From contig CAZLFA010000026.1 of the NCBI GenBank assembly GCA_964558665.1, forward strand, positions 1-46,922: 46,922 nucleotides of DNA. Direction: 5' to 3'. This document shows, one piece after another, positions 16,030-24,448 of this stretch. The translations under genes were made by a program, and so were the position numbers. The stretch comes from CAZLFA01 sp964558665 (GTDB lineage: Bacteria > Desulfobacterota > Syntrophia > Syntrophales > PHBD01). Every line of letters begins with the position of its first letter. Position 1 is the stretch's first letter. Below the pieces are notes generated by a model that did no database searches, was not told the origin of the DNA, and saw only the letters and a program-made list of their open reading frames with translations.

Positions 16030-17256
16030 TCATGCCTGTAACCGGCCCGACGATTCACTTGATGTTCTTTTACTGCCGGCATACAGCTCATACTCCAGCA
16101 GCCGGCATTCTATTTCCCCGTTAAAAAACGGAAGTCTTCTTTTTGTTCTTAAGCCTACTTTCTTTGCCAGATCAAGATTTCCGGTAAAAATATATCCCCT
16201 GTATCCATGACAGCGATGCTTGAAGAAATCACCTATGCCCTTATAAACAGTTTCAAGCTGCCCGACATCCCCCAGACGAAGTCCATATTCCGGATTTAAT
16301 ACTATAACACCCTCATTGCCGGGGATTTCCGTTTTCGAATAGTCGCAGGTGTCAAACTCTATATTATGCTCCACTCCCGCGGCACGTGCATTTTTCTTTG
16401 CCGAAAGAATTGCTTTTTTGCTGATGTCCGTCGCCAGTATCCTGCCGGTGGATGCATCATGAATCTTTTTGCTGGCCTCTTCCTGTAAACGCTTCCAGAG
16501 TGAAGATTCAAAACCTTTCAGATGCATGAAGCCGAAGTTGCCGCGCGTAAGCCCCGGCGCTCTTCCTGTTGCCAGTAACGCCGCCTCAATGGCCAGAGTT
16601 CCGCTGCCGCACATCGGATTTATAAAATCCCCTGTAGCGTGCCACGCTGTTGCATAAACAACGCAGGCCGCCAGCGTCTCCTGCATGGGCGCATGCAGGG
16701 GGATCTTTCTGTAGCCGCGTTTTGCCAGAGGTTCTCCGGATGTATCTATAAAAACGGAAACCTCGTTGCCATGCCAGTATAAATGGATGACAACCTTACT
16801 GCGCTCCGGACCGGAATCCGGGCGGCGGCCGCACTTTTTTCTTATCCGGTCTACTATAGCATCCTTGGCTTTGACATTTACGAAACGGGTGTCATTAATC
16901 GTCTCGTTACTTACCGTTGCCGTTACCGTTACATAGTCATCTTCTCGGATCATCCGCTCCCATGGAATACCCAGCAGGCGACCGTAAAGTTCCCCCGAAT
17001 TTTTCGCCCTGAATTCATCGATCTGGTATAGAATACGATGTCCAGTGCGCAGCCACAGATTCAACGTCATCGCATCTTCAAGTGTGCCTGCCGTTGTAAC
17101 GGCGGCAACCGTTTCTGACATAACAGGAAATCCCAGCTCGGATATCTCCTTCATCAGGTAAACCGGAGCAGCTTTCGGGCAGGTTACAAGGATCCTGCTT
17201 TTTCTTTTCCAACTGAAGATAAAATGGGCGTTGTTTGACATGACGTTTAAGATCAT
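16030..17256 (-). CDS. THUMP-type RNA guanine/adenine N-methyltransferase
   Basis: This roughly 408-aa protein (403 aa if it starts at 17241) combines a THUMP RNA-binding region (residues 20-165) with a Rossmann SAM methyltransferase domain. Motif I is FINPMCGSGTLAIEAALLA. Motif IV reads NPEYGLRLG in place of the usual NPPYG; the Pro-to-Glu change is unusual for an amino-methyltransferase, though relatives may share it. It is related to the N-terminal half of RlmL and to YpsC/Trm14-type enzymes, so 23S rRNA or tRNA is the likely target. No strong ribosome site is seen. murI follows 45 nt downstream. Confidence 0.82.
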   Translation of the reverse strand: MILNVMSNNAHFIFSWKRKSRILVTCPKAAPVYLMKEISELGFPVMSETVAAVTTAGTLEDAMTLNLWLRTGHRILYQIDEFRAKNSGELYGRLLGIPWERMIREDDYVTVTATVSNETINDTRFVNVKAKDAIVDRIRKKCGRRPDSGPERSKVVIHLYWHGNEVSVFIDTSGEPLAKRGYRKIPLHAPMQETLAACVVYATAWHATGDFINPMCGSGTLAIEAALLATGRAPGLTRGNFGFMHLKGFESSLWKRLQEEASKKIHDASTGRILATDISKKAILSAKKNARAAGVEHNIEFDTCDYSKTEIPGNEGVIVLNPEYGLRLGDVGQLETVYKGIGDFFKHRCHGYRGYIFTGNLDLAKKVGLRTKRRLPFFNGEIECRLLEYELYAGSKRTSSESSGRLQA

Positions 17257-17331
17257 TTAACATACCGGAAAAGAAATGCAAGGCAAATTGAACACAGAGT
17301 CACTCAGCCTTACCGCACCGACAAGATCGTC

Positions 17332-17360
17332 TTGACTTCATCCCTCTTTTACTTCATAAA
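17332..17360 (+). promoter_or_regulatory. Candidate promoter for the two-component genes
   Basis: TTGACT and CATAAA are separated by 17 bp, 60 nt before the preferred start. A small palindrome (CAAGA-TCG-TCTTG) overlaps the -35 box. Confidence 0.45.
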
Positions 17361-17419
17361 AAAATAGAGGTCTTTTGCTTAATCGCTCTGAATCACTCGT
17401 GATGATAGGCGTTACGAAA

Positions 17420-19639
17420 ATGAAAGATGAGTCCCGGAAAAAATCAGATCTTATAAAGGAGCTTACGGAACTCCGACGCCGCGTCAATGAATACGAACAT
17501 GCAGAAAAGCGACGCATAAGAACCGAGGAGACTTTAAAAGAAAGTGAGCAGATCCTGCAAAGCATCATCGGAGGATCGCCCATTCCCGCCTTCGTTATCG
17601 GCAAAGATCACCGTCTTATCTATTGGAATAAAGCTCTTGAAGAGTTGAGCCGTATCCCTGCACAGGAAGTTATAGACACCAGACAGCATTGGAGGGCCTT
17701 CTACACGACGGAAAGACCATGCATGGCCGACCTGATGGTCGATGAGGCTTTGGAAAAAATTCCGCACTGGTATGCGGAAAAATATGTCAAATCCAAGCTG
17801 CTTAATGAAGCTTATGAAGCAGTCGACTTTTTTCCTGAACTTGGAGAGCAGGGGAAATGGCTCAGATTTACAGCCGCCGTCATCAGAAATTCGCAAGGTG
17901 ATCTTGTCGGCGCCATCGAAACCCTTGAGGATATAACCAAGCGCAAATTTGCGGAGCAGAAACTGATGGCGGCTCACGAAAAGTTGGAGACCCGCGTCAA
18001 GGAACGTACTATAGAACTGGCCAAGGCGAACGACGCCCTGCAGGCGGAATTGAGAGAGCGTTTGCGTGCAGAGCAGGCGCTCAAACAGACAACCGATCAT
18101 CTTTCTTTTATTCTCGAATCGTTGCCGATTGTCTCATACACGCGAAAAGCCGATGGGCATCAGGAAATAACTTATGTGAGCACCACAATTAAGGAAATAA
18201 CCGGCTATACGCCGCGAGATTTTATCAGCAGCCATGCTTTCTGGAGGGATCACATTCATCCTGATGATAGACAGGAAGTGCTTAACAGGATCAGGAATGA
18301 ATCCAAACAGGGTACCAACTGGTGCGTTTATAGATTTCGGGTTGCAGGAGATTCATACCGGTGGTTTTCCGACTACCACAGGCTGATAAAATCTCACGAT
18401 GGTTCTGCATATCACATTGTCGGTGCCTGGCAGGATGTCACCGAGGACAAACTCATTCGCCAGGAGGCTGAACTGCGCCTGCAGCAAATGATCCAGACGC
18501 ATAAATTGACTGCCCTTGGCGAGGTTGTCGCCGGTGTGGCCCACGAGATAAACAACCCCATCAGTTTTATCTCATACAACATTCCTCTTCTGGAAGAGAT
18601 ATGGAAATCGGTTGAACCACTTATTCCAGACAAGACCTTGATCCACGCACAATGGAAGCACCAAGGCATGACGCCCTATGAGATCAAACAAAATATGGGG
18701 GAAATAATCGATGCCTTTAAAATTGCCTCCGGCAGGATTACGAGAGTAATAAGCGGTCTGAAGGAATTTTCGAGATCCGATGAAGCCGCAGAAAAACAAG
18801 ACACCAATATAAGGGACATCATTCAGGGGGCCCTCATAATAGTCGGAGCCCAGGTCAGGAGAACTGTCTCTAAAATTACTCAAAACATAGATCAGAATTT
18901 ACCGTCTATAAAAGGACACTTTCATAAACTGGAGCAGGTAATAACGAACCTTTTAATAAACGCTCACCAGGCCATGCCCGACGAGCGGAAAGGATCAATA
19001 ACAATAGCAGCCAGATATATCGATAGAATCAACTCCGTGGTTATCGAGATTGAAGATAATGGAGCAGGCATTGCTCACGATATAGTAGATCATATCTTCG
19101 ATCCTTTTTTTACAACCCGACGGGATACGGGGGGAACGGGTCTGGGTCTGTCAATATCTTACGGTCTTGTTAAGGAACATCAGGGAACGATAGGTGTACT
19201 ATCACGCCCTGGAAAAGGGAGCAGGTTTACTATCTTCCTTCCTGTTGACATAAATCGGCCAGTAAAACCATCGCCATCCATATTATGCATAGACAACGAC
19301 AAGGTTTTTTTAAAAGAACTTAAGGCCTGCTTCGTGGATGTGGAAAAGTGGCCGTCATCATCATATGAGCCAGAAACTATTGTTGCCTATATTGAAAGGA
19401 AACCGGAGATAGATGTCGTTATTTCTGAGATCAAGCTCCCGGGGGGCAACGGATTGGAAATTATTAAAATGATCAGACAGCGTTTGCCATTGCTGACCTT
19501 GATATTGTATAGTTCAGAACAGGAAGTTATTGAGGATGCTTTGCTCAGGCAATGCAAAGCGGATCACGTATTAAGAAAACCCTTCCCCATGGAAGAACTG
19601 AAAGCAACAATAAATAGTATCGGAAGACAGCGTTTATGA
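17420..19639 (+). CDS. PAS-sensor histidine kinase with C-terminal degenerate receiver
   Basis: This 739-aa cytoplasmic kinase has no membrane segments. The order is a coiled coil (2-38), PAS 1 (about 40-175), a coiled-coil linker, PAS 2 with PAC (about 230-347), HisKA with His375 in VAHEINNPIS, HATPase_c with NLLINAHQA, DNGAGI, FFTT and GGTGLGLSI, then a receiver-like domain (about 625-735). The receiver keeps an acidic D-N-D pocket and KP (RKPF), but the phospho-acceptor Asp is replaced by Glu670 (ISEIKLPGGNG), which could mimic phosphorylation or abolish it. The start MKDES is typical of such kinases; TTG at 17375 and ATG at 17402 are alternatives. The gene overlaps the activator gene by 4 nt (ATGA). 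Confidence 0.9.
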   Translation: MKDESRKKSDLIKELTELRRRVNEYEHAEKRRIRTEETLKESEQILQSIIGGSPIPAFVIGKDHRLIYWNKALEELSRIPAQEVIDTRQHWRAFYTTERPCMADLMVDEALEKIPHWYAEKYVKSKLLNEAYEAVDFFPELGEQGKWLRFTAAVIRNSQGDLVGAIETLEDITKRKFAEQKLMAAHEKLETRVKERTIELAKANDALQAELRERLRAEQALKQTTDHLSFILESLPIVSYTRKADGHQEITYVSTTIKEITGYTPRDFISSHAFWRDHIHPDDRQEVLNRIRNESKQGTNWCVYRFRVAGDSYRWFSDYHRLIKSHDGSAYHIVGAWQDVTEDKLIRQEAELRLQQMIQTHKLTALGEVVAGVAHEINNPISFISYNIPLLEEIWKSVEPLIPDKTLIHAQWKHQGMTPYEIKQNMGEIIDAFKIASGRITRVISGLKEFSRSDEAAEKQDTNIRDIIQGALIIVGAQVRRTVSKITQNIDQNLPSIKGHFHKLEQVITNLLINAHQAMPDERKGSITIAARYIDRINSVVIEIEDNGAGIAHDIVDHIFDPFFTTRRDTGGTGLGLSISYGLVKEHQGTIGVLSRPGKGSRFTIFLPVDINRPVKPSPSILCIDNDKVFLKELKACFVDVEKWPSSSYEPETIVAYIERKPEIDVVISEIKLPGGNGLEIIKMIRQRLPLLTLILYSSEQEVIEDALLRQCKADHVLRKPFPMEELKATINSIGRQRL

Positions 19640-21003
19640 AAATCCTGATCGTGGACGACGAATCTATATCTCTAACATCCGTAAGGAGACTTTTAAAATG
19701 GCGGGGGTTCCGGAATATTGATATCTGTGACAATGGAGTGGAAGCTATTACCAAGATAAAGGTTCTGGATTATGATGTAGTACTTCTGGACCTGCTGATG
19801 CCGGAAGTTGATGGTATCCAGGTAATAGAAGCGACAAAGCCATACAAGCCCCATACTGAGTTCATTATCCTTACGGCTGTGGACGATATACCGACAACAG
19901 TAAAGGCTATGAGACTGGGCGCCTATGACTATCTCGTAAAGCCGGTGGACAATGAGCGGCTGTTTTTATCAATCGAAAGAGCTTACGAAAGAAAGGGACT
20001 GCTTATCGGACTACACACCGGAAGTCTCAAACAGGACAAAGCAACGCCCGCTCCCTTTACCGACATTATTACTCAGTGCCCCAGATTGAAATCTTTGATT
20101 GCCTACGCCAGTGTCATGGCAAAAAGCGGAAACCCCATTATGATAACCGGAGAATCGGGAACCGGCAAAGAGCTTATGGCACGTGGCATTCACAGAACGG
20201 GGCCCTTTCCTGATGGGCCTTTTGTCGCTGTCAACGTGTGCGCGATTCCCGAAACGATGTTTGAAACCCAGTTTTTCGGGCATACACGAGGGGCATTTAC
20301 CGGCGCCGAGGCAAATTATCACGGATATTTTGAGCAGGGCGATTGCGGCACCCTTTTTCTGGACGAAATCGGTGAACTTCCTTTAGGACTACAGGCAAAG
20401 CTACTGAGAGTCCTTGAGGAAAAAACCATAACCCTTCTTGGAGGAACTAAAGCCGTTCACGTCAACACCCGCGTCATTTCGGCAACCAATATGGAATTGG
20501 AAAAAGCCTGTCAGGAAGGGCGGTTTCGGCTTGACTTGCTGTACCGCCTCAAGTCGGCATATATTCATATTCCTCCCCTGCGTGAAAGGCCTGGAGACAT
20601 CCCTCTTCTTGCCTCACATTTTCTGCGGGCATCCTGCAGCCGGTTTGATAAAAATGTTCACGGTTTCAGTCCGGAAGCCATGGAAATAATAAATACAAGA
20701 GATTATCCGGGAAACGTCAGGGAACTTGCCCAGTTTGTCGAAAACGCCGTCATACTTTGTGATGAAGAAATTATTATGCCCCACCATCTTGGTACTTCAG
20801 CGCCTTTTTCTTCCGCTGTCCCGCATCACCTTTGTACTCTTAAGGAAAATGATGAACATCACCTAGTACATGTGTTGACTTACACAAATGGAGACAAGAA
20901 ACAGGCTGCTAGCATTCTAGGCATAACGGTCAGACAGTTGCAACGTAAGCTGGCATCCATGAGATTGGATGAAAAATGGGCTGGCAGGATTCGCGACCTA
21001 TAG
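19636..21003 (+). CDS. NtrC-family sigma-54 response regulator
   Basis: This 455-aa protein has a receiver domain (1-120, VDDES, phospho-Asp in LLDLLMP, KP in VKPVDN), a sigma-54-interacting AAA+ domain (about 143-375, Walker A TGESGTGKE, GAFTGA loop, Walker B LFLDEIGEL, arginine-finger region) and a C-terminal Fis-type HTH (QAASILGITVRQLQRKL). The GAFTGA loop is intact, so it should activate RNA polymerase-sigma-54. It is translated with the kinase through a 4-nt overlap. A sigma-54 promoter 206 nt downstream and two dyads at its own stop codon point to the adjacent N-ATPase operon as its target. Confidence 0.93.
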   Translation: MKILIVDDESISLTSVRRLLKWRGFRNIDICDNGVEAITKIKVLDYDVVLLDLLMPEVDGIQVIEATKPYKPHTEFIILTAVDDIPTTVKAMRLGAYDYLVKPVDNERLFLSIERAYERKGLLIGLHTGSLKQDKATPAPFTDIITQCPRLKSLIAYASVMAKSGNPIMITGESGTGKELMARGIHRTGPFPDGPFVAVNVCAIPETMFETQFFGHTRGAFTGAEANYHGYFEQGDCGTLFLDEIGELPLGLQAKLLRVLEEKTITLLGGTKAVHVNTRVISATNMELEKACQEGRFRLDLLYRLKSAYIHIPPLRERPGDIPLLASHFLRASCSRFDKNVHGFSPEAMEIINTRDYPGNVRELAQFVENAVILCDEEIIMPHHLGTSAPFSSAVPHHLCTLKENDEHHLVHVLTYTNGDKKQAASILGITVRQLQRKLASMRLDEKWAGRIRDL

Positions 21004-21030
21004 GTCATAATACCGCGACATAAAGGTCGC
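20993..21030. promoter_or_regulatory. Candidate enhancer: two dyad sites 22 bp apart
   Basis: Site 1 GCGACCTATAGGTCAT (20993-21008, including the perfect palindrome GACCTATAGGTC) and site 2 GCGACATAAAGGTCGC (21015-21030) agree at 12 of 16 positions. Their 22-bp offset places them on the same helix face. They lie about 200 bp upstream of the sigma-54 promoter, a normal distance for an NtrC-type enhancer. Binding by the product of 19636-21003 is inferred. Site 2 could also be a short terminator hairpin. Confidence 0.6.
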
Positions 21031-21208
21031 CGCTTTTGTATGCCAATGATTCCAACAAGTTAATCAAAATATCCATCCCTGTTTCTATTTTTACTCAATG
21101 AAAGGCAGACTTTTTGTTCGCTGCCGCATTAAGCCTGACAAAACTCTATTAGACCATATCATCTACAATATCCATAATTTATAAGATTGCTTGCTTTCGT
21201 GAGGCATC

Positions 21209-21224
21209 GGGCACGTCTATTGCC
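21209..21224 (+). promoter_or_regulatory. Sigma-54 (-24/-12) promoter of the N-ATPase operon
   Basis: GGGCACGTCTATTGCC matches the consensus TGGCACG-N4-TTGC at all but the first base. GG (21210-21211) and GC (21222-21223) are exactly 10 bp apart. The first gene of the operon begins about 65 nt after the expected transcription start. Confidence 0.85.
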
Positions 21225-21237
21225 TTATATAAGGCAA
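21220..21237. repeat. Perfect 18-bp palindrome over the -12 box and start site
   Basis: TTGCCTTATATAAGGCAA is its own reverse complement. It covers the -12 GC and the expected transcription start of the sigma-54 promoter, so a repressor or other dimer bound there would block it. This is an inference. Confidence 0.6.
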
Positions 21238-21299
21238 AGCTCTTTCAGATTGTAGATATGACCTAATTATCAAGACGGCTCGAAAGGAGGCGATTTACA

Positions 21300-21764
21300 A
21301 TGATAGCATCGATGAAGCTGATCGACTTGGTGGAGCATAAGGCAGAAGAGATTGCAAAACAGTGGTCCAAAGACGTGAAGAAAAACAAATATACCACCTC
21401 ATATCATGGAATGCCGGCCGACAGGCTGATTCCTCAGGCCATTGGTTTTTATGACAATTTCAGAAAAATATTCATGACCAAAGATCCTGCCGAGGCATCT
21501 CAAAAGTTCTTTTCACGATATGCCGAGGAGCGTTATCGGGAAGGGATTCCTCTGCAAGAAGCAATCTACGCTTTGATAATGATGCGCAGGCACATCTGGC
21601 TTTACGCAGAATTTCAGGCCGTATTCACGACAGCCGTTGAGAAACAACAGGCGGTGGACAGCATCACAAGAACCATGCTGATGTTTGACTATGCCATGTA
21701 TTTCATCAGTAAAAAATACCGGGAACTGATGAAACTAGAGTGGTTCGAACAGCCGAACACGTAA
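21300..21764 (+). CDS. RsbRD-N-like helical sensor protein (copy 1)
   Basis: This 154-aa all-helical soluble protein has AAAGGAGG 8 nt before ATG. It starts IDLVEHKAEEIAKQWSKDV and carries MMRRHIWLYAEFQAVF and SITRTMLMFDYAMYFISKKY. The helical pattern recalls the RsbRD-N domain found at the N-terminus of stressosome-type and kinase sensors, but the match is by eye and uncertain. It is a paralogue of the first 150 residues of the next gene. It is the first gene after the sigma-54 promoter and should be co-transcribed with the N-ATPase genes. Its function is not known. Confidence 0.65.
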   Translation: MIASMKLIDLVEHKAEEIAKQWSKDVKKNKYTTSYHGMPADRLIPQAIGFYDNFRKIFMTKDPAEASQKFFSRYAEERYREGIPLQEAIYALIMMRRHIWLYAEFQAVFTTAVEKQQAVDSITRTMLMFDYAMYFISKKYRELMKLEWFEQPNT

Positions 21765-21829
21765 CAGAGAGAGTATCTTCACCTAGAATCATTAATACGT
21801 TTAAACCTCGCAGAGAAAGGAGGTAGGGT

Positions 21830-22666
21830 ATGCTGGCTTCATTGAAGTTAATCGACCTGGTGGAAAAGAACGCTGAATACATTGCAAAGCAATGGGCAAA
21901 GGATGTGCAAAAAAACTCCAAAACACCCTATTATCATACGTTGCCGGAAGACAAGGTCATACCGCAGGCAATACGCTTTTACGATCAATTCCGGCGGATA
22001 TTCACATCCGACAAACCGTTCGAGGCAGCGCGCTCCTTCTTTTCTGTGTATGCCGAAGACCGTTATAAAGACGGTGTACCGATGCACGAGGCCATTTATG
22101 CCCTCATCATGATGCGACGGCATATCTGGCTCTACGCTGAATTTCAGGCTGTTTTTATTTCAGCGGTTGAGCAGAAACAGGCTGTAGACAGCGTCACGCG
22201 AACAATGCTCATGTTCGATTACGCCATGTATTCGATTTCTCAGAAATATCAAGAACTTATTCGCGGGGAAATCGATAAAAAATTAGGCGCTATTAATGTC
22301 CTGCGCATGGAAGGAGAAAAAGATGAAAAGCAGGGCGTAAAGGTTGGGATCATGGCCGTACTGCTTATTAGCGTTGGATTACTAACGTATCATTATCATG
22401 CAGGCACAGGCCAACAGGTCCTCTTTACGCACCTGTTTTATATCCCTATTGTCCTGGCAAGCATCTGGTGGAAAAAGAAAGGCGTTGTTGTCGCTTTCGT
22501 TCTTGGCGTACTTCTTCTGGCGAGCCATGCCGTCTTTCTGAAAGGCATATCTTTTGTTGACGATTTCATCAGGGCAATCATGTTCCTGGTCATAGGCTCC
22601 GTTGTCGCCATGCTGGCGGAGGGTGTAACTAAGGCAGAGGAGATCTATCACAAATCTATCAAATAA
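21830..22666 (+). CDS. RsbRD-N-like sensor with C-terminal membrane domain (copy 2)
   Basis: This 278-aa protein has AAAGGAGG 7 nt before ATG. Residues 1-145 are strongly similar to the preceding protein (LIDLVEKNAEYIAKQWAKDV, EAIYALIMMRRHIWLYAEFQAVF), which marks a tandem duplication. Residues about 165-265 form three or four membrane helices with LFTHLFYIPIVLASIWWKKKG, a motif also seen in membrane sensor domains of histidine kinases. It ends in a short amphipathic tail and has no kinase or GGDEF output domain, so it may signal by protein contact. It lies 13 nt before atpD, in the same operon. Confidence 0.68.
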   Translation: MLASLKLIDLVEKNAEYIAKQWAKDVQKNSKTPYYHTLPEDKVIPQAIRFYDQFRRIFTSDKPFEAARSFFSVYAEDRYKDGVPMHEAIYALIMMRRHIWLYAEFQAVFISAVEQKQAVDSVTRTMLMFDYAMYSISQKYQELIRGEIDKKLGAINVLRMEGEKDEKQGVKVGIMAVLLISVGLLTYHYHAGTGQQVLFTHLFYIPIVLASIWWKKKGVVVAFVLGVLLLASHAVFLKGISFVDDFIRAIMFLVIGSVVAMLAEGVTKAEEIYHKSIK

Positions 22667-22679
22667 GAAGGGTGACACT

Positions 22680-24065
22680 ATGGCTGAACAACCCCAACAA
22701 GGGACGGTAGTATCCATTCGCGGCAGCGTAATCGATGCCCGCTTCGCCCCCAGTGCACTACCTGAGATTCAGAATGTTCTGCTGGCAGGTGAAAACGGCC
22801 GCATCCGCATCGAGGTAATGGTTCAGCTCAATTCTGAAACCGTCCGCGGTATATCGCTGACTCCGACCCAGGGTCTTGCCCGGGGATCGGCTGTAATTAA
22901 CACGGGGAAGCCCTTTATGATTCCAGTGGGCAAAGAACTCCTCGGGCGTGTTTTCAACGTCTTCGGAGAACCCATAGACAATATGGAACAGGTAGCAGGG
23001 GTTGATTTCCGGTCTATCCACGGGGCTCACATTCCCATCACCCAGCAGTCGACCATTTCTGAGATCTTTGAAACAGGCATCAAGGCCGTCGATGTCCTCT
23101 GCCCCTTGGAGCGCGGTGGAAAGGCGGGGCTCTTCGGAGGCGCAGGCGTGGGCAAGACGGTTCTGCTGACCGAAATGATTCATAACATGGTAGGACGTCA
23201 TCACGGCATCAGTATCTTCTGCGGTGTAGGCGAGCGTTGCCGCGAGGGCGAGGAACTATACAGAGAGATGAAAGAAGCCGGTGTTTTGAAGAACACTGTT
23301 ATGGTTTTCGGGCAGATGAATGAACCGCCGGGTGCGCGTTTCCGTGTCGGACATACAGGACTCACGATGGCCGAGCACTTCAGGGACGTCGAAAGGCAGG
23401 ATGTTTTTCTTCTCATTGATAATATCTTTCGGTTCATTCAGGCAGGTCAGGAGGTCTCAGGACTTATGGGACTTCTTCCTTCACGTCTCGGCTACCAGCC
23501 GACGCTGGCCTCTGATATTGCCGAACTTCAGGAACGCATCTGCAATACAACAACGGGGGCCATTACTTCCATACAGGCCGTTTATGTTCCGGCCGATGAC
23601 TTTACCGACCCTTCCGCGTCCCATACATTCAGCCATTTGACGGCCTACATAGTCCTGTCACGGCGGCGGGCCAGTGAAGGCTTTTATCCCGCCATAGATC
23701 TTTTGCAATCCGGATCAAAAATGCTCATGCCAAATATTGCAGGAGAAAGGCACTATCGCATTGCACAGGAGATCCAAAAGAACCTGTCCCTCTACGAAGA
23801 GTTGAAGGATATCATTGCCATGCTGGGCATCAATGAACTGTCACGCGAAGACCAGCGCACAGTCTATCGAGCCCGTCGCCTTGAACGGTTCTTCACCCAG
23901 CCTTTTTTCGTAACGGAACAGTTCATTGGAAAAGCAGGCAAGATGGTAGCTCTCCAGGATGCCCTGGATGGCTGTGAAAGGATATTAAACGACGAATTTG
24001 CCGATTATCCCGAGAGTTCTCTCTACATGATCGGTACAGTGGATGAAGCGGTGAAAGAGACATGA
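22680..24065 (+). CDS. atpD: N-type F1 ATPase subunit beta
   Basis: This 461-aa catalytic subunit has Walker A GGAGVGKT at residues 153-160, GVGERCREGEELY, the Walker B region VFLLIDNIFRFIQAG, and FVTEQFIGKAG near the end. The order atpD-C-Q-R-B-E-F-A-G is the hallmark of N-ATPases, which differ from the usual atpIBEFHAGDC. atpD starts 13 nt after the sensor gene and overlaps atpC by ATGA. A soluble F1 head with alpha, gamma and epsilon is implied. The sequence diverges a little from housekeeping beta subunits (NETVRG... and FRFIQAG in place of the more common FRFTQAG). Confidence 0.95.
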   Translation: MAEQPQQGTVVSIRGSVIDARFAPSALPEIQNVLLAGENGRIRIEVMVQLNSETVRGISLTPTQGLARGSAVINTGKPFMIPVGKELLGRVFNVFGEPIDNMEQVAGVDFRSIHGAHIPITQQSTISEIFETGIKAVDVLCPLERGGKAGLFGGAGVGKTVLLTEMIHNMVGRHHGISIFCGVGERCREGEELYREMKEAGVLKNTVMVFGQMNEPPGARFRVGHTGLTMAEHFRDVERQDVFLLIDNIFRFIQAGQEVSGLMGLLPSRLGYQPTLASDIAELQERICNTTTGAITSIQAVYVPADDFTDPSASHTFSHLTAYIVLSRRRASEGFYPAIDLLQSGSKMLMPNIAGERHYRIAQEIQKNLSLYEELKDIIAMLGINELSREDQRTVYRARRLERFFTQPFFVTEQFIGKAGKMVALQDALDGCERILNDEFADYPESSLYMIGTVDEAVKET

Positions 24066-24448
24066 AACTGAAAGTACTCCTGCCTGCAGAGATATTCCTG
24101 ACCGAAGAGGTCATTAAAGTGGTTGCAGAAGCCGAAAACGGTTTATTTTGCCTGATGCCCCAGCACATTGATTTCGCTGCATCTTTAGTACCCGGGATAT
24201 TCTCCTTTACAACAGAGAACGGAGAAGACCACTACTGTGCTGTGGACATGGGCACCCTGGTAAAAAAGGGCTCCGAGGTTCTTGTTTCCACACGAAGCGC
24301 CTTTCGGGGAAAGGAACTGGGGCAACTGAAGGAGGTTGTCATCGAGCAGTTCAGGGAGATTGATGAGCGGGAGAAGAAGGCACGCTCTGCTGCTGCCAAG
24401 CTGGAGATAGATCTACTGCGCAGATTTATGGAGCTAAGACATGAGTAA
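24062..24448 (+). CDS. atpC: N-type F1 ATPase subunit epsilon
   Basis: This 128-aa protein has the N-terminal beta-sandwich of epsilon (LKVLLPAEIFLTEEV...GLFCLMPQHIDF) and a C-terminal helical hairpin (KELGQLKEVVIEQFREIDEREKKA). It links gamma to the c-ring and may inhibit hydrolysis. It overlaps atpD by 4 nt and atpQ by 8 nt, so the genes are translationally coupled. Confidence 0.92.
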   Translation: MKLKVLLPAEIFLTEEVIKVVAEAENGLFCLMPQHIDFAASLVPGIFSFTTENGEDHYCAVDMGTLVKKGSEVLVSTRSAFRGKELGQLKEVVIEQFREIDEREKKARSAAAKLEIDLLRRFMELRHE

